This document shows positions 17,208-26,227 of a stretch of 64,000 nt of DNA, in pieces (position 1 is the first letter of the stretch; every line of letters starts with the position of its first letter). A program made the position numbers and the translations under genes. The DNA comes from Paenibacillus sp. PvR098 (GTDB taxonomy: Bacteria > Bacillota > Bacilli > Paenibacillales > NBRC-103111), in the NCBI RefSeq assembly GCF_017833255.1, contig NZ_JAFIBU010000001.1, positions 1,674,001-1,738,000 of the forward strand, in the 5' to 3' direction. Under the pieces are notes generated by a model. It searched no databases and was not told the origin of the DNA. It saw nothing but the letters and a program-made list of their open reading frames with translations.

Positions 17208-17750
17208 TTAGTCGGCTGAATCGATCAGACGCCTGATTTTCTTATCCAGCTCCTCTGCTGGAAGCACATGAATCACTTCGAGCAGTCTTCCTTGCCGATC
17301 AATCAAATAGCTTGTCGGCACGAATAAAATTCGATACGCTGCCGCCGCTTCTCCTTTTGAATCAAGAAGGACGGGAAACTCAACCTTATGCTGCTTCACA
17401 AAGCTGCGCACCAGGCCCATACTGTCATCTTTGGTCACATTAACGGCGTACAAATCGAACTTTCCCTTATACCGATCGTACACCTGTCTCAAATCTGGCG
17501 CTTCTTCATGGCAAGGTCCGCACCAGGAAGCCCAAAAATTAATCATTAACGGCTTATCCCGAGTCCCTCCAAGCTTATAATCCGAGCCATCCATGCCCTT
17601 CAATGACATCTGTGGAACCGGCTGACTTACAGCCAACCGGTTTGAAGCGGCTGCTGCTTGGGAAGAGGCAGTCGGTGCCCATAGATGTTGGTAAACCGCC
17701 AGCCCTGCCAAAAAGAGCACGACCACCAGAAGCATTCCGTTTTTCCTCAT
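17208..17750 (-). CDS. Membrane-anchored thiol-disulfide oxidoreductase, ResA/TlpA type
   Basis: The protein (180 aa) has an N-terminal membrane anchor (about 5-22) and an AhpC/TlpA thioredoxin fold with WASWCGPCHEEAP (active-site WCGPC) and the cis-proline segment FVPTSYLID. ResA-like proteins reduce apocytochrome c or other exported proteins outside the membrane. The resBC cytochrome genes are not next to it, so the partner is unknown. GGAGGGGG precedes ATG 17750. Confidence 0.9.
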   Translation of the reverse strand: MRKNGMLLVVVLFLAGLAVYQHLWAPTASSQAAAASNRLAVSQPVPQMSLKGMDGSDYKLGGTRDKPLMINFWASWCGPCHEEAPDLRQVYDRYKGKFDLYAVNVTKDDSMGLVRSFVKQHKVEFPVLLDSKGEAAAAYRILFVPTSYLIDRQGRLLEVIHVLPAEELDKKIRRLIDSAD

Positions 17751-17923
17751 ACTTTCCCCCTCCTGTTCCCCATCCGTATCGTTCTCTATCCTAAGTATTC
17801 CCTTAATTCAAGGAAAGATTGCAGGTATCACCGATTTGGCTGGAATAAGTCGGAAAGCATGAGAGCGAAGAGATTAGGGCACATTAGAGCTACATTCGTT
17901 GTAGTCAGAGAGGTTGGTTCGTT

Positions 17924-19240
17924 ATGGAAAAAGTAAAAAAGAAAAAGCTGCAGATTATATTCGACAGCGATATTGAACCGGATTATGAGACAGGAAAGCC
18001 AGAGCAAACCAAAGAAAAGAATGGAAAGAACAAAGGCGAATCCAAAGGACAAATCTGGGAATTTATCGCCATTGCGAGTGTACCTTTAGTGCTGGTTCTA
18101 GGCAATTCCATGCTCGTTCCCATTCTTCCCGAAATGCAGGAGCGGCTTGGCATCAGTCAGTTTCAAAGCAGCTTGGTCATCACTCTGTTCTCTGTCACGG
18201 CAGGACTGGTGATTCCGATATCCGGTTATTTATCCGACCGCTTCTCCAGAAAAGCGATCATGATCCCTTCATTAATCATATATGGGGCTGCCGGTGTGCT
18301 CGCAGGCTTCGGTGCCGTCTGGAATTCATATACTGTAATTATTATAGCAAGGGCCATTCAAGGATTGGGAGCTGCCGGTACGGCGCCGATCGCCATGGCT
18401 TTGGCAGGAGACCTGTATAAAGAAGCAACGGAAAGCAAAGCACTCGGCTTGACCGAAGCTTCGAACGGGGCAGGCAAGGTCATCAGCCCGATTCTGGGAG
18501 CACTGCTCGCATTATGGGTCTGGTACGCCGCCTTCTTTGCTTTCCCTTTCTTTTGCCTTCTGTCCCTTCTCGCCGTAATGTTTTTACTCAAAGAGCCAAA
18601 AAAGAAGCAGCCAGCTCCCAAACTCGGGGCCTACATGAAAAGCATCGGGAACGTGCTAAAAGAAAAAGGCCGATGGCTGATTACATCTTTCTTCGCCGGT
18701 TCCTTGGCATTGTTTGTCCTATTTGGTGTATTGTTTTATTTGTCAGATATTCTTGAGGTCCCTCCTTATAACATTGACGGAGTTAAAAAAGGCTTTGTGC
18801 TGGCCATTCCTCTGCTCGGATTGGTGGCAACGTCCTACACGACTGGGTCTGTCATAAAAAAGAACGGGAAGCTGATGCGATGGCTTATGAACATCGGTCT
18901 TGCTTTGATGACCTTATCCTTAGGGCTTTGCATTTTCTTCTTCAACAACAGCATCTACTTGTTCATCGGCTTGCTAACGCTCAGCAGCATTGGGACGGGC
19001 CTTCTGCTGCCCTGCCTTAACACGATGATCACCGGGTCTGTTGAACGTGAGCAGCGCGGCATGATTACTTCCTTATACAGCAGTCTGAGATTTTTGGGGG
19101 TGGCTGCTGGTCCGCCATTATTCGGCTGGATGATGGAAAAATCGCATCAGACAGTGTTCATCACTGTTACAGCCTTAGCATTTTTGGCGCTTGGTTTAGT
19201 ATTTTTCTTAATCAAACCAGAGGGCAAGGTAGGAGGATAA
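17924..19240 (+). CDS. MFS drug:proton antiporter-like transporter
   Basis: The 438-aa protein has a hydrophilic, lysine-rich N-terminal tail of about 45 residues and then about 12 membrane helices. GYLSDRFSRKAIMI between helices 2 and 3 is the MFS motif A, and the GLGAAGTAPIAMALAGDLY stretch resembles motif B/C of DHA1 exporters. The class suggests export of drugs or siderophore-like compounds; the substrate is unknown. GAGAGG precedes ATG 17924. The charged N-terminal tail is longer than usual. Confidence 0.88.
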   Translation: MEKVKKKKLQIIFDSDIEPDYETGKPEQTKEKNGKNKGESKGQIWEFIAIASVPLVLVLGNSMLVPILPEMQERLGISQFQSSLVITLFSVTAGLVIPISGYLSDRFSRKAIMIPSLIIYGAAGVLAGFGAVWNSYTVIIIARAIQGLGAAGTAPIAMALAGDLYKEATESKALGLTEASNGAGKVISPILGALLALWVWYAAFFAFPFFCLLSLLAVMFLLKEPKKKQPAPKLGAYMKSIGNVLKEKGRWLITSFFAGSLALFVLFGVLFYLSDILEVPPYNIDGVKKGFVLAIPLLGLVATSYTTGSVIKKNGKLMRWLMNIGLALMTLSLGLCIFFFNNSIYLFIGLLTLSSIGTGLLLPCLNTMITGSVEREQRGMITSLYSSLRFLGVAAGPPLFGWMMEKSHQTVFITVTALAFLALGLVFFLIKPEGKVGG

Positions 19241-19312
19241 AAAGAGGCGTAGTGACAACTGTTCATGTATAATAGTGGTATGAATCCTACGTCGATGAGG
19301 TCGCCTTTAAAG

Positions 19313-19747
19313 ATGAAAGTGCAGCAAATATTACGTATCCGCCGTCAGGCATGGACTGCCATGCTTCAGCATTGTGTAGATCAGAAGCCGAAAGAGGCCT
19401 GTGGTTTTCTATTTGGGAATGAAGAGGCCATTGAGCTTTTTGTGCCAATATCCAACATCCACATGCAGCCCGAGCGGCATTATATGATGGATCCGGCTCA
19501 GATGATTCAAGCCTTGTTTGCGGGGCACTACGGAAATCAAAAACCGGCGGGGATTGTACATTCTCATCCCCGTACCCCTCCTATACCCTCTGCTGAAGAC
19601 ATGTCAATATCTTGGAGGGGCGGGGCCTATCACTGGATCGTTTCCTTGTCGGATCCTCAAGCTCCCCAAGTGAAAGCTTATGAATATGTTCCTCAGGAGT
19701 ATGGGCCCTGCTCCTATACTTCACACCCTATTGATATTTTGGAATGA
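19313..19747 (+). CDS. M67-family JAMM/MPN metallopeptidase
   Basis: The protein (144 aa from ATG 19313) has the JAMM zinc motif: glutamate in EACGFLFG and HSHPRTPPIPSAED (HxH, then S and D). The Gram-positive relatives remove ubiquitin-like or MoaD/ThiS-type tags or act on small peptides; no such tag gene is adjacent. Family members begin close to ILRIRRQAW, so I prefer ATG 19313, with GAGG 12 bases upstream, over upstream ATGs at 19265 to 19295. It follows the MFS gene by 72 bases, possibly in one transcript. Confidence 0.82.
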   Translation: MKVQQILRIRRQAWTAMLQHCVDQKPKEACGFLFGNEEAIELFVPISNIHMQPERHYMMDPAQMIQALFAGHYGNQKPAGIVHSHPRTPPIPSAEDMSISWRGGAYHWIVSLSDPQAPQVKAYEYVPQEYGPCSYTSHPIDILE

Positions 19748-19784
19748 ACACAAAAAATCCCCGGTTCACGGATCTGCCAATCCA

Positions 19785-20522
19785 TTACCGAAGATGACTG
19801 AGCTGGGTATATAGGTCACCCAGTGTCTGGATATCTCTTGCTTCTACCTCCAACATAAGCTTCGACCAGAGCTTCGCAGTCATCATCGCATCTTCCAAGG
19901 CATGATGCCGCTGCGTCACTTCAACTCCGTACAGATCAAGCAGTGTATCCAGATCATAGGCTTTAAGCTTAGGATTTAGCCACTTCGCAATCATCATGGT
20001 ATCCAATAATCTGTGGGATAAGTTTACCTTAGACGTTCTCCATAATGCGGAATTCAGAAAATTCTTGTCGTGACCGGTACCATGAGCAACAAGCACCTTT
20101 TGCTGCACAAATTCAAGGAACTCCCGAAGGGAATGCAGCAAGTCTGGTGCTCCTTCCACCATCTGATTCGTAATCCCTGTAAGCTCTTCAATTTCCGCAG
20201 GAATGGAACGTTTTGGATGGACTAAGCTGTAGAAGGTATGGCTCTCCGCAATCTCGCTTCCGTTAACCGAAACAGCTCCGAAAGAAATAATCTCGTCACC
20301 GTTATACGGAGAGAAACCGGTTGTTTCCAAATCGAAAACAACCAGCTCCACCGTACTCAAAGGAATTTCGTATAATGAATTTTTCCGCTGCTCCTTCATG
20401 ATGGATCGAATGAAGGCCATCTGTTGAGCGCTCTGCACATCGAACATGGAAGTAAGAGCAGAGGTCAAACCGCCCGTTTTGTACAGATGCCACATCCTTC
20501 CGGCCGGCTTCATATCCTTCAT
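19785..20522 (-). CDS. DnaQ-like 3'-5' exonuclease
   Basis: The 245-aa protein carries a DEDDh exonuclease domain (about residues 58-225): FDLETTGFS (Exo I), HGTGHDKNFL (Exo II) and HHALEDAMMTA (Exo III with the DEDDh histidine). About 55 residues precede it. It resembles DNA polymerase III epsilon and RNase T-type enzymes, but is a stand-alone nuclease. GGAGAG lies upstream of ATG 20522, which is 21 bases after the DUF294 gene. It is the third gene of the amtB transcript, so the nuclease may be made under nitrogen limitation. The substrate is unknown. Confidence 0.88.
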   Translation of the reverse strand: MKDMKPAGRMWHLYKTGGLTSALTSMFDVQSAQQMAFIRSIMKEQRKNSLYEIPLSTVELVVFDLETTGFSPYNGDEIISFGAVSVNGSEIAESHTFYSLVHPKRSIPAEIEELTGITNQMVEGAPDLLHSLREFLEFVQQKVLVAHGTGHDKNFLNSALWRTSKVNLSHRLLDTMMIAKWLNPKLKAYDLDTLLDLYGVEVTQRHHALEDAMMTAKLWSKLMLEVEARDIQTLGDLYTQLSHLR

Positions 20523-20543
20523 AAAAGATCTCTCCTAACCTTT

Positions 20544-21611
20544 TTATCTCTTTGAGAAGGCACTTTTCACATATTTCTGCAAATCGATCCCTATACGCAA
20601 GCAATGCTTCAGTTCCGCTGTCCGTTCCTTGGTCAATTGGTCAGCCGTTAGCTTCCCACGGGTAGTGTAATGGCTGCCTTCCACTTGATAAGGCGTCATG
20701 GAACGCAGCTTTAATGCGATGGTCAGCGCCTCCAGCCAATCATAGCCGATTTCTTCTTCCACATGACCTCCTGCTATTAGTGCCTCGATCCGCTGTTCTG
20801 TAGAAGAAATGTGAATTCCCGACTCTAACGCAAGCAACCTCACTCCATTAACAATCGGAATATAAGCCCCATACTTGACGTCAACGCCCCCGGCATCCTC
20901 ACCATATCGCTCTTTAATGAGCTGTCCGAATACCCCGATCGATACTTTGTGATGCAATGTATTATGAAGCATGTGCCCCAACATATCAGAGTTCTCATCG
21001 ATATATTCAATGATGTCGCTGGTTATCATATCGCCTAAACCAACCTCTCCAAATACCGTGCGAACATCGGCTGCGATAAGCAGATATCTCACATTCTCCC
21101 AATTCGGGTCCTGCAGCCTGTCACGCAGCATATGCTTATAGCCGGATGCCGGCTTACGCCATTTTTCATTGGTGCAGATGACGCCGCCACTGCAAGGAGG
21201 ATAACCAGCCTCTTCCAAATTTACGGAAATCCGTCCTGACAACTCGGCAAAATAATGTTCTGACTTGGCGCTCAGCTCCTCGCTTTCGGAATCAGCGTAA
21301 ACAAGCCCGTTATCTTGGTCGCTCCATAGCGTCTGCTCCCCCCGTCCCCCGCTGCCGAACAGCAGGAATGCATAAGGAACCGGCGGGGCTTCACCCGATT
21401 CACGCTCCATCTGCAGCTCCGTTAATTGGATGACACGCCGGATGATGGTGTCATGCAGCTCGTTCACTTCTCTGTTCCAATCTAATGGACGGACAAAAAG
21501 GAGATGCCGCTGAAACTCCTCATGTGCCTGATCCCGAAAGGCCCTTAGCTCTTTCACCTGTTGAGCTTTAGCTGCTTCCCGATGAATCATTTCCATAGAG
21601 AGACGTTCCAT
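20544..21611 (-). CDS. DUF294 GlnD-like nucleotidyltransferase
   Basis: The protein (355 aa) has the pol-beta nucleotidyltransferase core LLFGSGGRGEQTLWSDQDNG (about 84-103), with G-S plus a DQD metal pair, and then the DUF294 C-terminal helical domain (about 165-340). GlnD, which uridylylates PII, is the best-studied relative. Here the cNMP and CBS domains seen in many Gram-negative members are absent. AAGGGGATG precedes ATG 21611. It sits between amtB and the exonuclease gene. A role in modifying a nitrogen-signalling protein is an inference from context; no PII gene is visible. Confidence 0.85.
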   Translation of the reverse strand: MERLSMEMIHREAAKAQQVKELRAFRDQAHEEFQRHLLFVRPLDWNREVNELHDTIIRRVIQLTELQMERESGEAPPVPYAFLLFGSGGRGEQTLWSDQDNGLVYADSESEELSAKSEHYFAELSGRISVNLEEAGYPPCSGGVICTNEKWRKPASGYKHMLRDRLQDPNWENVRYLLIAADVRTVFGEVGLGDMITSDIIEYIDENSDMLGHMLHNTLHHKVSIGVFGQLIKERYGEDAGGVDVKYGAYIPIVNGVRLLALESGIHISSTEQRIEALIAGGHVEEEIGYDWLEALTIALKLRSMTPYQVEGSHYTTRGKLTADQLTKERTAELKHCLRIGIDLQKYVKSAFSKR

Positions 21612-21659
21612 GCCGACATCCCCTTCATTCTCATTAAGTAAGATCGTTCATTGTGTACG

Positions 21660-23048
21660 TTATACGCCTGTCGTAGTGCCGCCTTGAGCCGCTCTCTTCA
21701 TTTGCTCAGGGTAACCGTACGTACCATGCTCGGACAGGTCGAGACCGACGATTTCTTCTTCTTCAGTAACCCGGAGACCGATAGTGGCTTTCAGGATCGA
21801 CAGGATGATCCAAGATAGAATGAGTACGAAGAAGAATGCGCTGAATACACCCATCGCTTGCACTCCCAATTGCTCAAAGCCTCCGCCATACAGTAGACCC
21901 GGCTTACCTACGCCCACTTTCTCAACAAGCTCCGGTTTAGCGAAAATACCGTTGGCCAGCGTTCCCCATACTCCTGCAATACCGTGGACAGAGAAGGCAT
22001 AAATCGGATCATCGATACCCGCTTTTTCAAACCATTGAGCCGTAAAGAAAGTAATTATTCCAGAAATCGCACCGATAATGATGGCATCTCGGACCGTAAC
22101 GAAAGCACAAGAAGCTGTGATGGCTACCAATGCGGCAAGCACACCATTCAACATGCTAGGAATATCTGCCTTGCCGAAGTATATCCATGCAACGATAATT
22201 GCTGCAACACCGCCTGCTGCCGCTGCCAGATTCGTGGTCATGGCGATGTATCCGAAGAAACCGTCACCCATCGCGCTGAGCGTGGAGCCCGGGTTAAATC
22301 CGAACCAGCCGATCCAGAGAATAATGACACCAAGGACAGATAACACTTGGTTGTGACCAGGAATTAAATTCGGAGTTTTATCCTTATTATATTTACCGAT
22401 CCGCGGCTTAAGCATCAGCGTAGCTACGAGAGCTGCCGTTGCGCCTTGTAAATGAACAACCGTGGAGCCTGCAAAATCTTGTTTTCCGTGTCCTGCGAGC
22501 CAGCCGCCGCCCCAGATCCAGTGAGCAACGATCGGATAAATAACTACGACATACAGTATGCTAAAGATAAAGTATACCGACAATTTGGCGCGTTCGGCAA
22601 ATCCGCCGAATGCGATTGCTAGTGAGACCCCTGCGAAAGCCAGTTGGAACAAAAACTTAATTCCGATCGGTACTTCAGAAAAGGATAACGCCCCGAAGGC
22701 TGCCGCCGCTTGCGCTTCCGTCCCGTCTACGAAGAATCCCGTCAGTCCGATAAACCCGTTACCATCGCCGAAGGCTAAGCCGAAGCCGAGAGACCAGAAA
22801 GCGATGGCGCAAATACCGAAGGTAAGGATTGTTTTACCTGCAACGTGCCCTGCGTTCTTCATTCGAGTGGAGCCAGCCTCCAGCAAAGCAAACCCGGCCT
22901 GCATGAAGATAACGAGAATGGCAGCCAACATAACCCAAACCGCATCGACAGCGTTTTGCAGTTGTGCCGGTGTGGCTTCCTCAGCAAAAGCCATGCTTGG
23001 AACCAAAACTGACATAAGGCCCGCGGATATTAATAATTTCTTTAACAT
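21660..23048 (-). CDS. amtB: Ammonium transporter AmtB
   Basis: The 462-aa protein has a signal peptide (ending near MAFAEE) and 11 predicted membrane helices. The twin pore histidines are in STVVHLQGATAAL and AFSVHGIAGVWG, and the helix 5 region (DFAGSTVVH) is typical. It conducts ammonium into the cell at low supply. ATG 23048 follows AAGGAAG; the longer GTG reading is less likely. In Bacillus the next gene is glnK; here a DUF294 nucleotidyltransferase follows after 48 bases. A GlnR box lies in the leader. Confidence 0.95.
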   Translation of the reverse strand: MLKKLLISAGLMSVLVPSMAFAEEATPAQLQNAVDAVWVMLAAILVIFMQAGFALLEAGSTRMKNAGHVAGKTILTFGICAIAFWSLGFGLAFGDGNGFIGLTGFFVDGTEAQAAAAFGALSFSEVPIGIKFLFQLAFAGVSLAIAFGGFAERAKLSVYFIFSILYVVVIYPIVAHWIWGGGWLAGHGKQDFAGSTVVHLQGATAALVATLMLKPRIGKYNKDKTPNLIPGHNQVLSVLGVIILWIGWFGFNPGSTLSAMGDGFFGYIAMTTNLAAAAGGVAAIIVAWIYFGKADIPSMLNGVLAALVAITASCAFVTVRDAIIIGAISGIITFFTAQWFEKAGIDDPIYAFSVHGIAGVWGTLANGIFAKPELVEKVGVGKPGLLYGGGFEQLGVQAMGVFSAFFFVLILSWIILSILKATIGLRVTEEEEIVGLDLSEHGTYGYPEQMKRAAQGGTTTGV

Positions 23049-23068
23049 ACTGACCACTTCCTTCTTAA

Positions 23069-23085
23069 TGTTAGTTTTTATAACA
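23069..23085 (-). promoter_or_regulatory. GlnR/TnrA box in the amtB leader
   Basis: TGTTAGTTTTTATAACA fits TGTNA-N7-TNACA exactly. It lies about 15 to 31 bases after the predicted transcription start, a position that suits repression (GlnR under good nitrogen supply). Confidence 0.8.
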
Positions 23086-23106
23086 TCTTTTGAAATTCAT
23101 AATGTC

Positions 23107-23135
23107 ATTATATACACGACATTTCTTTTTGGCAA
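23107..23135 (-). promoter_or_regulatory. amtB promoter
   Basis: Minus-strand TTGCCA and TATAAT are separated by 17 bases. The -10 region sits inside an ATGTC...GACAT inverted repeat at 23102-23122, possibly another operator. Confidence 0.75.
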
Positions 23136-23304
23136 TAGGTTATTTTCATAAAATCGTGTAAAATACGAAAAATAACCTGACATATCATGTTCATTATTCG
23201 GTTTTGAGGTTGTGAAGAAGTCGAATATTCGTTTTACCGCCAACATAATATAATCCGTTACCTTGAATTACGTTCAGTTTCTCCATAAGCTCAAAGCATA
23301 ACGT

Positions 23305-23333
23305 TTGACTGTATGGTTCGGATTCAGTATTAT
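23305..23333 (+). promoter_or_regulatory. Promoter of merR-yugP
   Basis: TTGACT and TATTAT are 17 bases apart, about 68 bases before the merR start codon. Confidence 0.6.
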
Positions 23334-23400
23334 TACTACTATAGACCTTAAATAGTTCTACCTATATATGGCGAGAACGGAGGGAGTGCATCATGGGGAT

Positions 23401-23829
23401 ATGAAGCTTTATAAAATCGGTGAGCTGGCAATCTTATCGAAGGTCAGCCCCAGAACGGTCGACTATTATACGAAACTTGGACTAATCCAGCCGGAAAAAA
23501 GGTCGGACACGAATTATCGGTTGTACAGTGACGAAACCTTAACGCGGCTGAAACGTATTGAAAGTATGAAGAGGGAGAAGTATACCTTAGAGGAAATCAA
23601 GGCTACTTTGCAGCAGTGGAACAAGGTGAGCCATGATGAATTAGTGACAGATAAGCTGACGTCTTTACAGCTTTTATTGCAGCAGCTAGAGAAAGAGGCG
23701 AAAGAGGTTGGACCGCTTCTCGAGAAACTGAAGCCGTCACAGCTGAAAACCCTTCACAAGTCGCTAACACAGCCTACGGCTGCATGTATCGAAGCCTTGT
23801 TGCTGTTGCTGGGTAAAGGTCCCCTTTAA
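23401..23829 (+). CDS. MerR-family transcriptional regulator
   Basis: The protein (142 aa) has the winged helix KIGELAILSKVSPRTVDYYTKLGLI at its N-terminus, then LYSDETLTRLKRIESMKREKYTLEEIK and a coiled-coil dimer region. There is no clear effector domain and no cysteine cluster of the metal sensors. ATG 23401 (MKLYKIGEL) is chosen since the family starts here; GGAGGG lies 18 bases upstream and GGGGAT next to it. It precedes yugP by 30 bases and probably controls this operon or the divergent amtB side. Confidence 0.88.
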   Translation: MKLYKIGELAILSKVSPRTVDYYTKLGLIQPEKRSDTNYRLYSDETLTRLKRIESMKREKYTLEEIKATLQQWNKVSHDELVTDKLTSLQLLLQQLEKEAKEVGPLLEKLKPSQLKTLHKSLTQPTAACIEALLLLLGKGPL

Positions 23830-23859
23830 AAATAAATTGAATAATGGAGGAATGAATCT

Positions 23860-24543
23860 ATGTTTTTTCACCCTATGGATTTTCTTATCATTGCTGCGTT
23901 CGGCCTTTCATTATGGGCGCAGTTTCGGGTCAAGGGGACATTCAATAAGTGGTCCGAGGTTCCGATTCATTCAGGTATGACCGGTTACGAAGCCGCCCGC
24001 CGATTGCTTGACGCTAACGGACTTTACCACGTTCCGGTTGAACCGGTTCCCGGAGCACTGACGGACCACTACGATCCAATGGCCCGCGCCGTCCGGTTGT
24101 CGGAGCCAGTGTATTACGAGAATTCCATCTCAGCCGTATCGGTTGCCTGTCACGAGGTTGGCCACGCTATTCAGCATCAACAGTCCTACCCGATGCTAGT
24201 ACTTCGCCACCGGATGTTTCCGATGGTAAACCTGACTTCAGGCATTGCTCCATTGTTGATCTTGGCCGGTCTCTTCTTTCAACAATTTAACTTCCTGCTC
24301 GGAGTCGGGATCATCTTCTTCTCCGCTGCGGTAGCCTTCCAGCTCGTGACGCTGCCGGTCGAATTCAACGCCAGCAACCGCGCACGTGACCTGATGGTCG
24401 CCGAAGGCTTTATCACGAACGATGAAGAACGGGGAGTGGCAAAGGTCTTGAACGCCGCAGCCCTTACCTATGTAGCCGCGGCGCTGATTTCCTTGCTGGA
24501 GCTTATTAAGTACATTATGATCTTCAACAACCGTAACGAATAA
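23860..24543 (+). CDS. yugP: YugP-type neutral zinc metallopeptidase
   Basis: This 227-aa integral membrane protein has the zinc motif HEVGH in SVACHEVGHAIQHQ (residues about 90-94) between membrane helices, matching the YugP/PF04298 family. The third zinc ligand is probably in the FNASNRARDL region. Substrates are unknown; such membrane peptidases process membrane or stress proteins. GGAGGAATG precedes ATG 23860. Confidence 0.92.
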   Translation: MFFHPMDFLIIAAFGLSLWAQFRVKGTFNKWSEVPIHSGMTGYEAARRLLDANGLYHVPVEPVPGALTDHYDPMARAVRLSEPVYYENSISAVSVACHEVGHAIQHQQSYPMLVLRHRMFPMVNLTSGIAPLLILAGLFFQQFNFLLGVGIIFFSAAVAFQLVTLPVEFNASNRARDLMVAEGFITNDEERGVAKVLNAAALTYVAAALISLLELIKYIMIFNNRNE

Positions 24544-24558
24544 AAACAACACAAAGAT

Positions 24559-24595
24559 GCCGCCCGGCGCTTCACTGAAGCACCGGGCGGCTTTT
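24559..24595 (+). terminator. Terminator after yugP
   Basis: GCCGCCCGG pairs with CCGGGCGGC, with extra GCTT/GAAGC pairing inside, and is followed by TTTT. Confidence 0.9.
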
Positions 24596-24689
24596 CTGTT
24601 GATTCTATTTAAAAGGTCTCGTGTTCGCCGCTGTTATATTTTAAACTGGCCCACCAAACCTATCAGAGATGCCGGCATGAATCCCATGG

Positions 24690-25583
24690 TTATTTATACT
24701 TGATGAAGAAGTCGATCAAAAATTCCCGGAACACCTCGGCTACAAGCGGAAGCTTCTCCCTCGAACGATGAATCAGACCCACACTGCGTGTGACTTGCGG
24801 TTCAATCACCCGTACTTTAACAGGCTGAAGCTCGCTGATTTCCGTGAGTGCCATTTCAGGCAGCAAGCTGACACCCATACCCGCAGCGACCAGACCGCGT
24901 ATCGTGTCGGTTTCTTCTCCCTCAAACCCAATGCGCGGGGAAAAACCGGCCTTCGCGCACGCGTCCAGCACAATGGAGCGCAGCGAATATTCTTCGCTGA
25001 ACATGACGAACGAATCTTCCTTTAACTGCTCGAGCCGAATCGTTTGATATTCGGAAAGCACATGCCCTTGCGGGACGATTGCAAACAGCTCCTCCCGCAG
25101 CAGCAGCTCTCCAGCAACATGACTATGCTTTTCCGGAAATGGAGAAATAAATGCCAGATCGATTTCGCCTTGCATTACATCTCGAATCAGGCTGTTATAG
25201 GTCCCCTGCCGGAGCTTAAATTTAACATTCGGATAACTTTTTCGAAAATGGGCAATCACAGTCGGAAGCAAGTAAATCCCCAAACTGTGGGGAAAGCCGA
25301 CGCGAATTTCACCATGCTCCGGATCTAAATATTCATGAATTTCATTCACAGCTCGTTCAAGATCCGTCAACACCACTTCGATTCGGCTTAGAAAAAGCTT
25401 TCCTACTGCGGTAATCTGCAGATTTCTTCCCTTTTGAACAAACAATTGCACGCCGAGTTCTTGCTCCAATTGGTGGATTTGCCGGCTAACCGCTGATTGC
25501 GCTACATGCAGCTCTTCGGCGGCCTGAGTCACATGCTGTTTACGCGCCACCTTTACAAAATACTGCAGCTGTCTAAGTTCCAC
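24690..25583 (-). CDS. LysR-family regulator, GltC-like
   Basis: The 297-aa protein has an N-terminal helix-turn-helix (AAEELHVAQSAVSRQIHQLE) and the LysR effector-binding domain. The N-terminus (ELRQLQYFVKVA), EYLDPEHGEIRVGFPHSLG and GEETDTIRGLVAAGMGVSLLPE run parallel to Bacillus GltC, the activator of glutamate synthase, as I recall it. The glt genes are not in the window, so the assignment is tentative. It starts with GTG 25583 behind GGGGG. It is divergent from tpx with 126 bases between them and may control it. Confidence 0.88.
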   Translation of the reverse strand: MELRQLQYFVKVARKQHVTQAAEELHVAQSAVSRQIHQLEQELGVQLFVQKGRNLQITAVGKLFLSRIEVVLTDLERAVNEIHEYLDPEHGEIRVGFPHSLGIYLLPTVIAHFRKSYPNVKFKLRQGTYNSLIRDVMQGEIDLAFISPFPEKHSHVAGELLLREELFAIVPQGHVLSEYQTIRLEQLKEDSFVMFSEEYSLRSIVLDACAKAGFSPRIGFEGEETDTIRGLVAAGMGVSLLPEMALTEISELQPVKVRVIEPQVTRSVGLIHRSREKLPLVAEVFREFLIDFFIKYK

Positions 25584-25624
25584 GTTGATTTTTCCCCCTG
25601 TATTCTGTCTTTAAATATTGTTAT

Positions 25625-25654
25625 TGGACAAGTTCTCTAACAAAAGCTTATAAT
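25625..25654 (+). promoter_or_regulatory. tpx promoter
   Basis: TGGACA and TATAAT are separated by 18 bases, 55 bases before the tpx start codon. Confidence 0.7.
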
Positions 25655-25709
25655 ATATTTCGGTGGAATACCAATCATTCTCAAATCCCTGAAGGAGGCC
25701 TATGTACAT

Positions 25710-26213
25710 ATGGCACAAGCGACACTGAAAGGCAACCCGATTACTTTGGTCGGAACGCAAGTCCAAGTTGGCGACAAAGCTCCTGACTTCACGGTTAACA
25801 AGAATCTGCTCGAAACTGCATCCCTCGCGGATTATGCAGGTAAAGTGAAGCTGATCAGCGTAGTGCCATCCCTTGACACCGGCGTTTGCGACGCGCAAAC
25901 CCGCCGTTTTAACGAAGAAGCAACAAAGCTAGGCGATAACGTAGTAGTGCTTACGATCAGCGTAGACCTGCCGTTCGCCCAATCCCGCTGGTGCGGTGCT
26001 GCTGGTATCGACAAAGTGATTACTTTGTCCGATTACAAAGCCCACTCTTTCGGTAAAAGCTACGGCGTGTTGATCGATGAGCTTCGCCTGTTGATGAGAT
26101 CCATCTTCGTGATTGATGCCAATGACACGATCCAATACGTGGAATATTTAAGCGAAATGACAGATCACCCGAACTACGATGCGGCAATCGAAGCCGTCAA
26201 AAAACTCGTTTAA
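25710..26213 (+). CDS. tpx: Thiol peroxidase Tpx (atypical 2-Cys peroxiredoxin)
   Basis: This cytoplasmic 167-aa enzyme reduces hydrogen peroxide and alkyl hydroperoxides with thioredoxin. [22 protein letters not shown] holds the peroxidatic cysteine (about residue 60) and [11 protein letters not shown] the resolving cysteine (about 94), the Tpx spacing. AAGGAGG precedes ATG 25710. It is monocistronic, ending at a bidirectional terminator. Confidence 0.96.
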   Translation: MAQATLKGNPITLVGTQVQVGDKAPDFTVNKNLLETASLADYAGKVKLISVVPSLDTGVCDAQTRRFNEEATKLGDNVVVLTISVDLPFAQSRWCGAAGIDKVITLSDYKAHSFGKSYGVLIDELRLLMRSIFVIDANDTIQYVEYLSEMTDHPNYDAAIEAVKKLV

Positions 26214-26227
26214 TGTAATAACGACGT

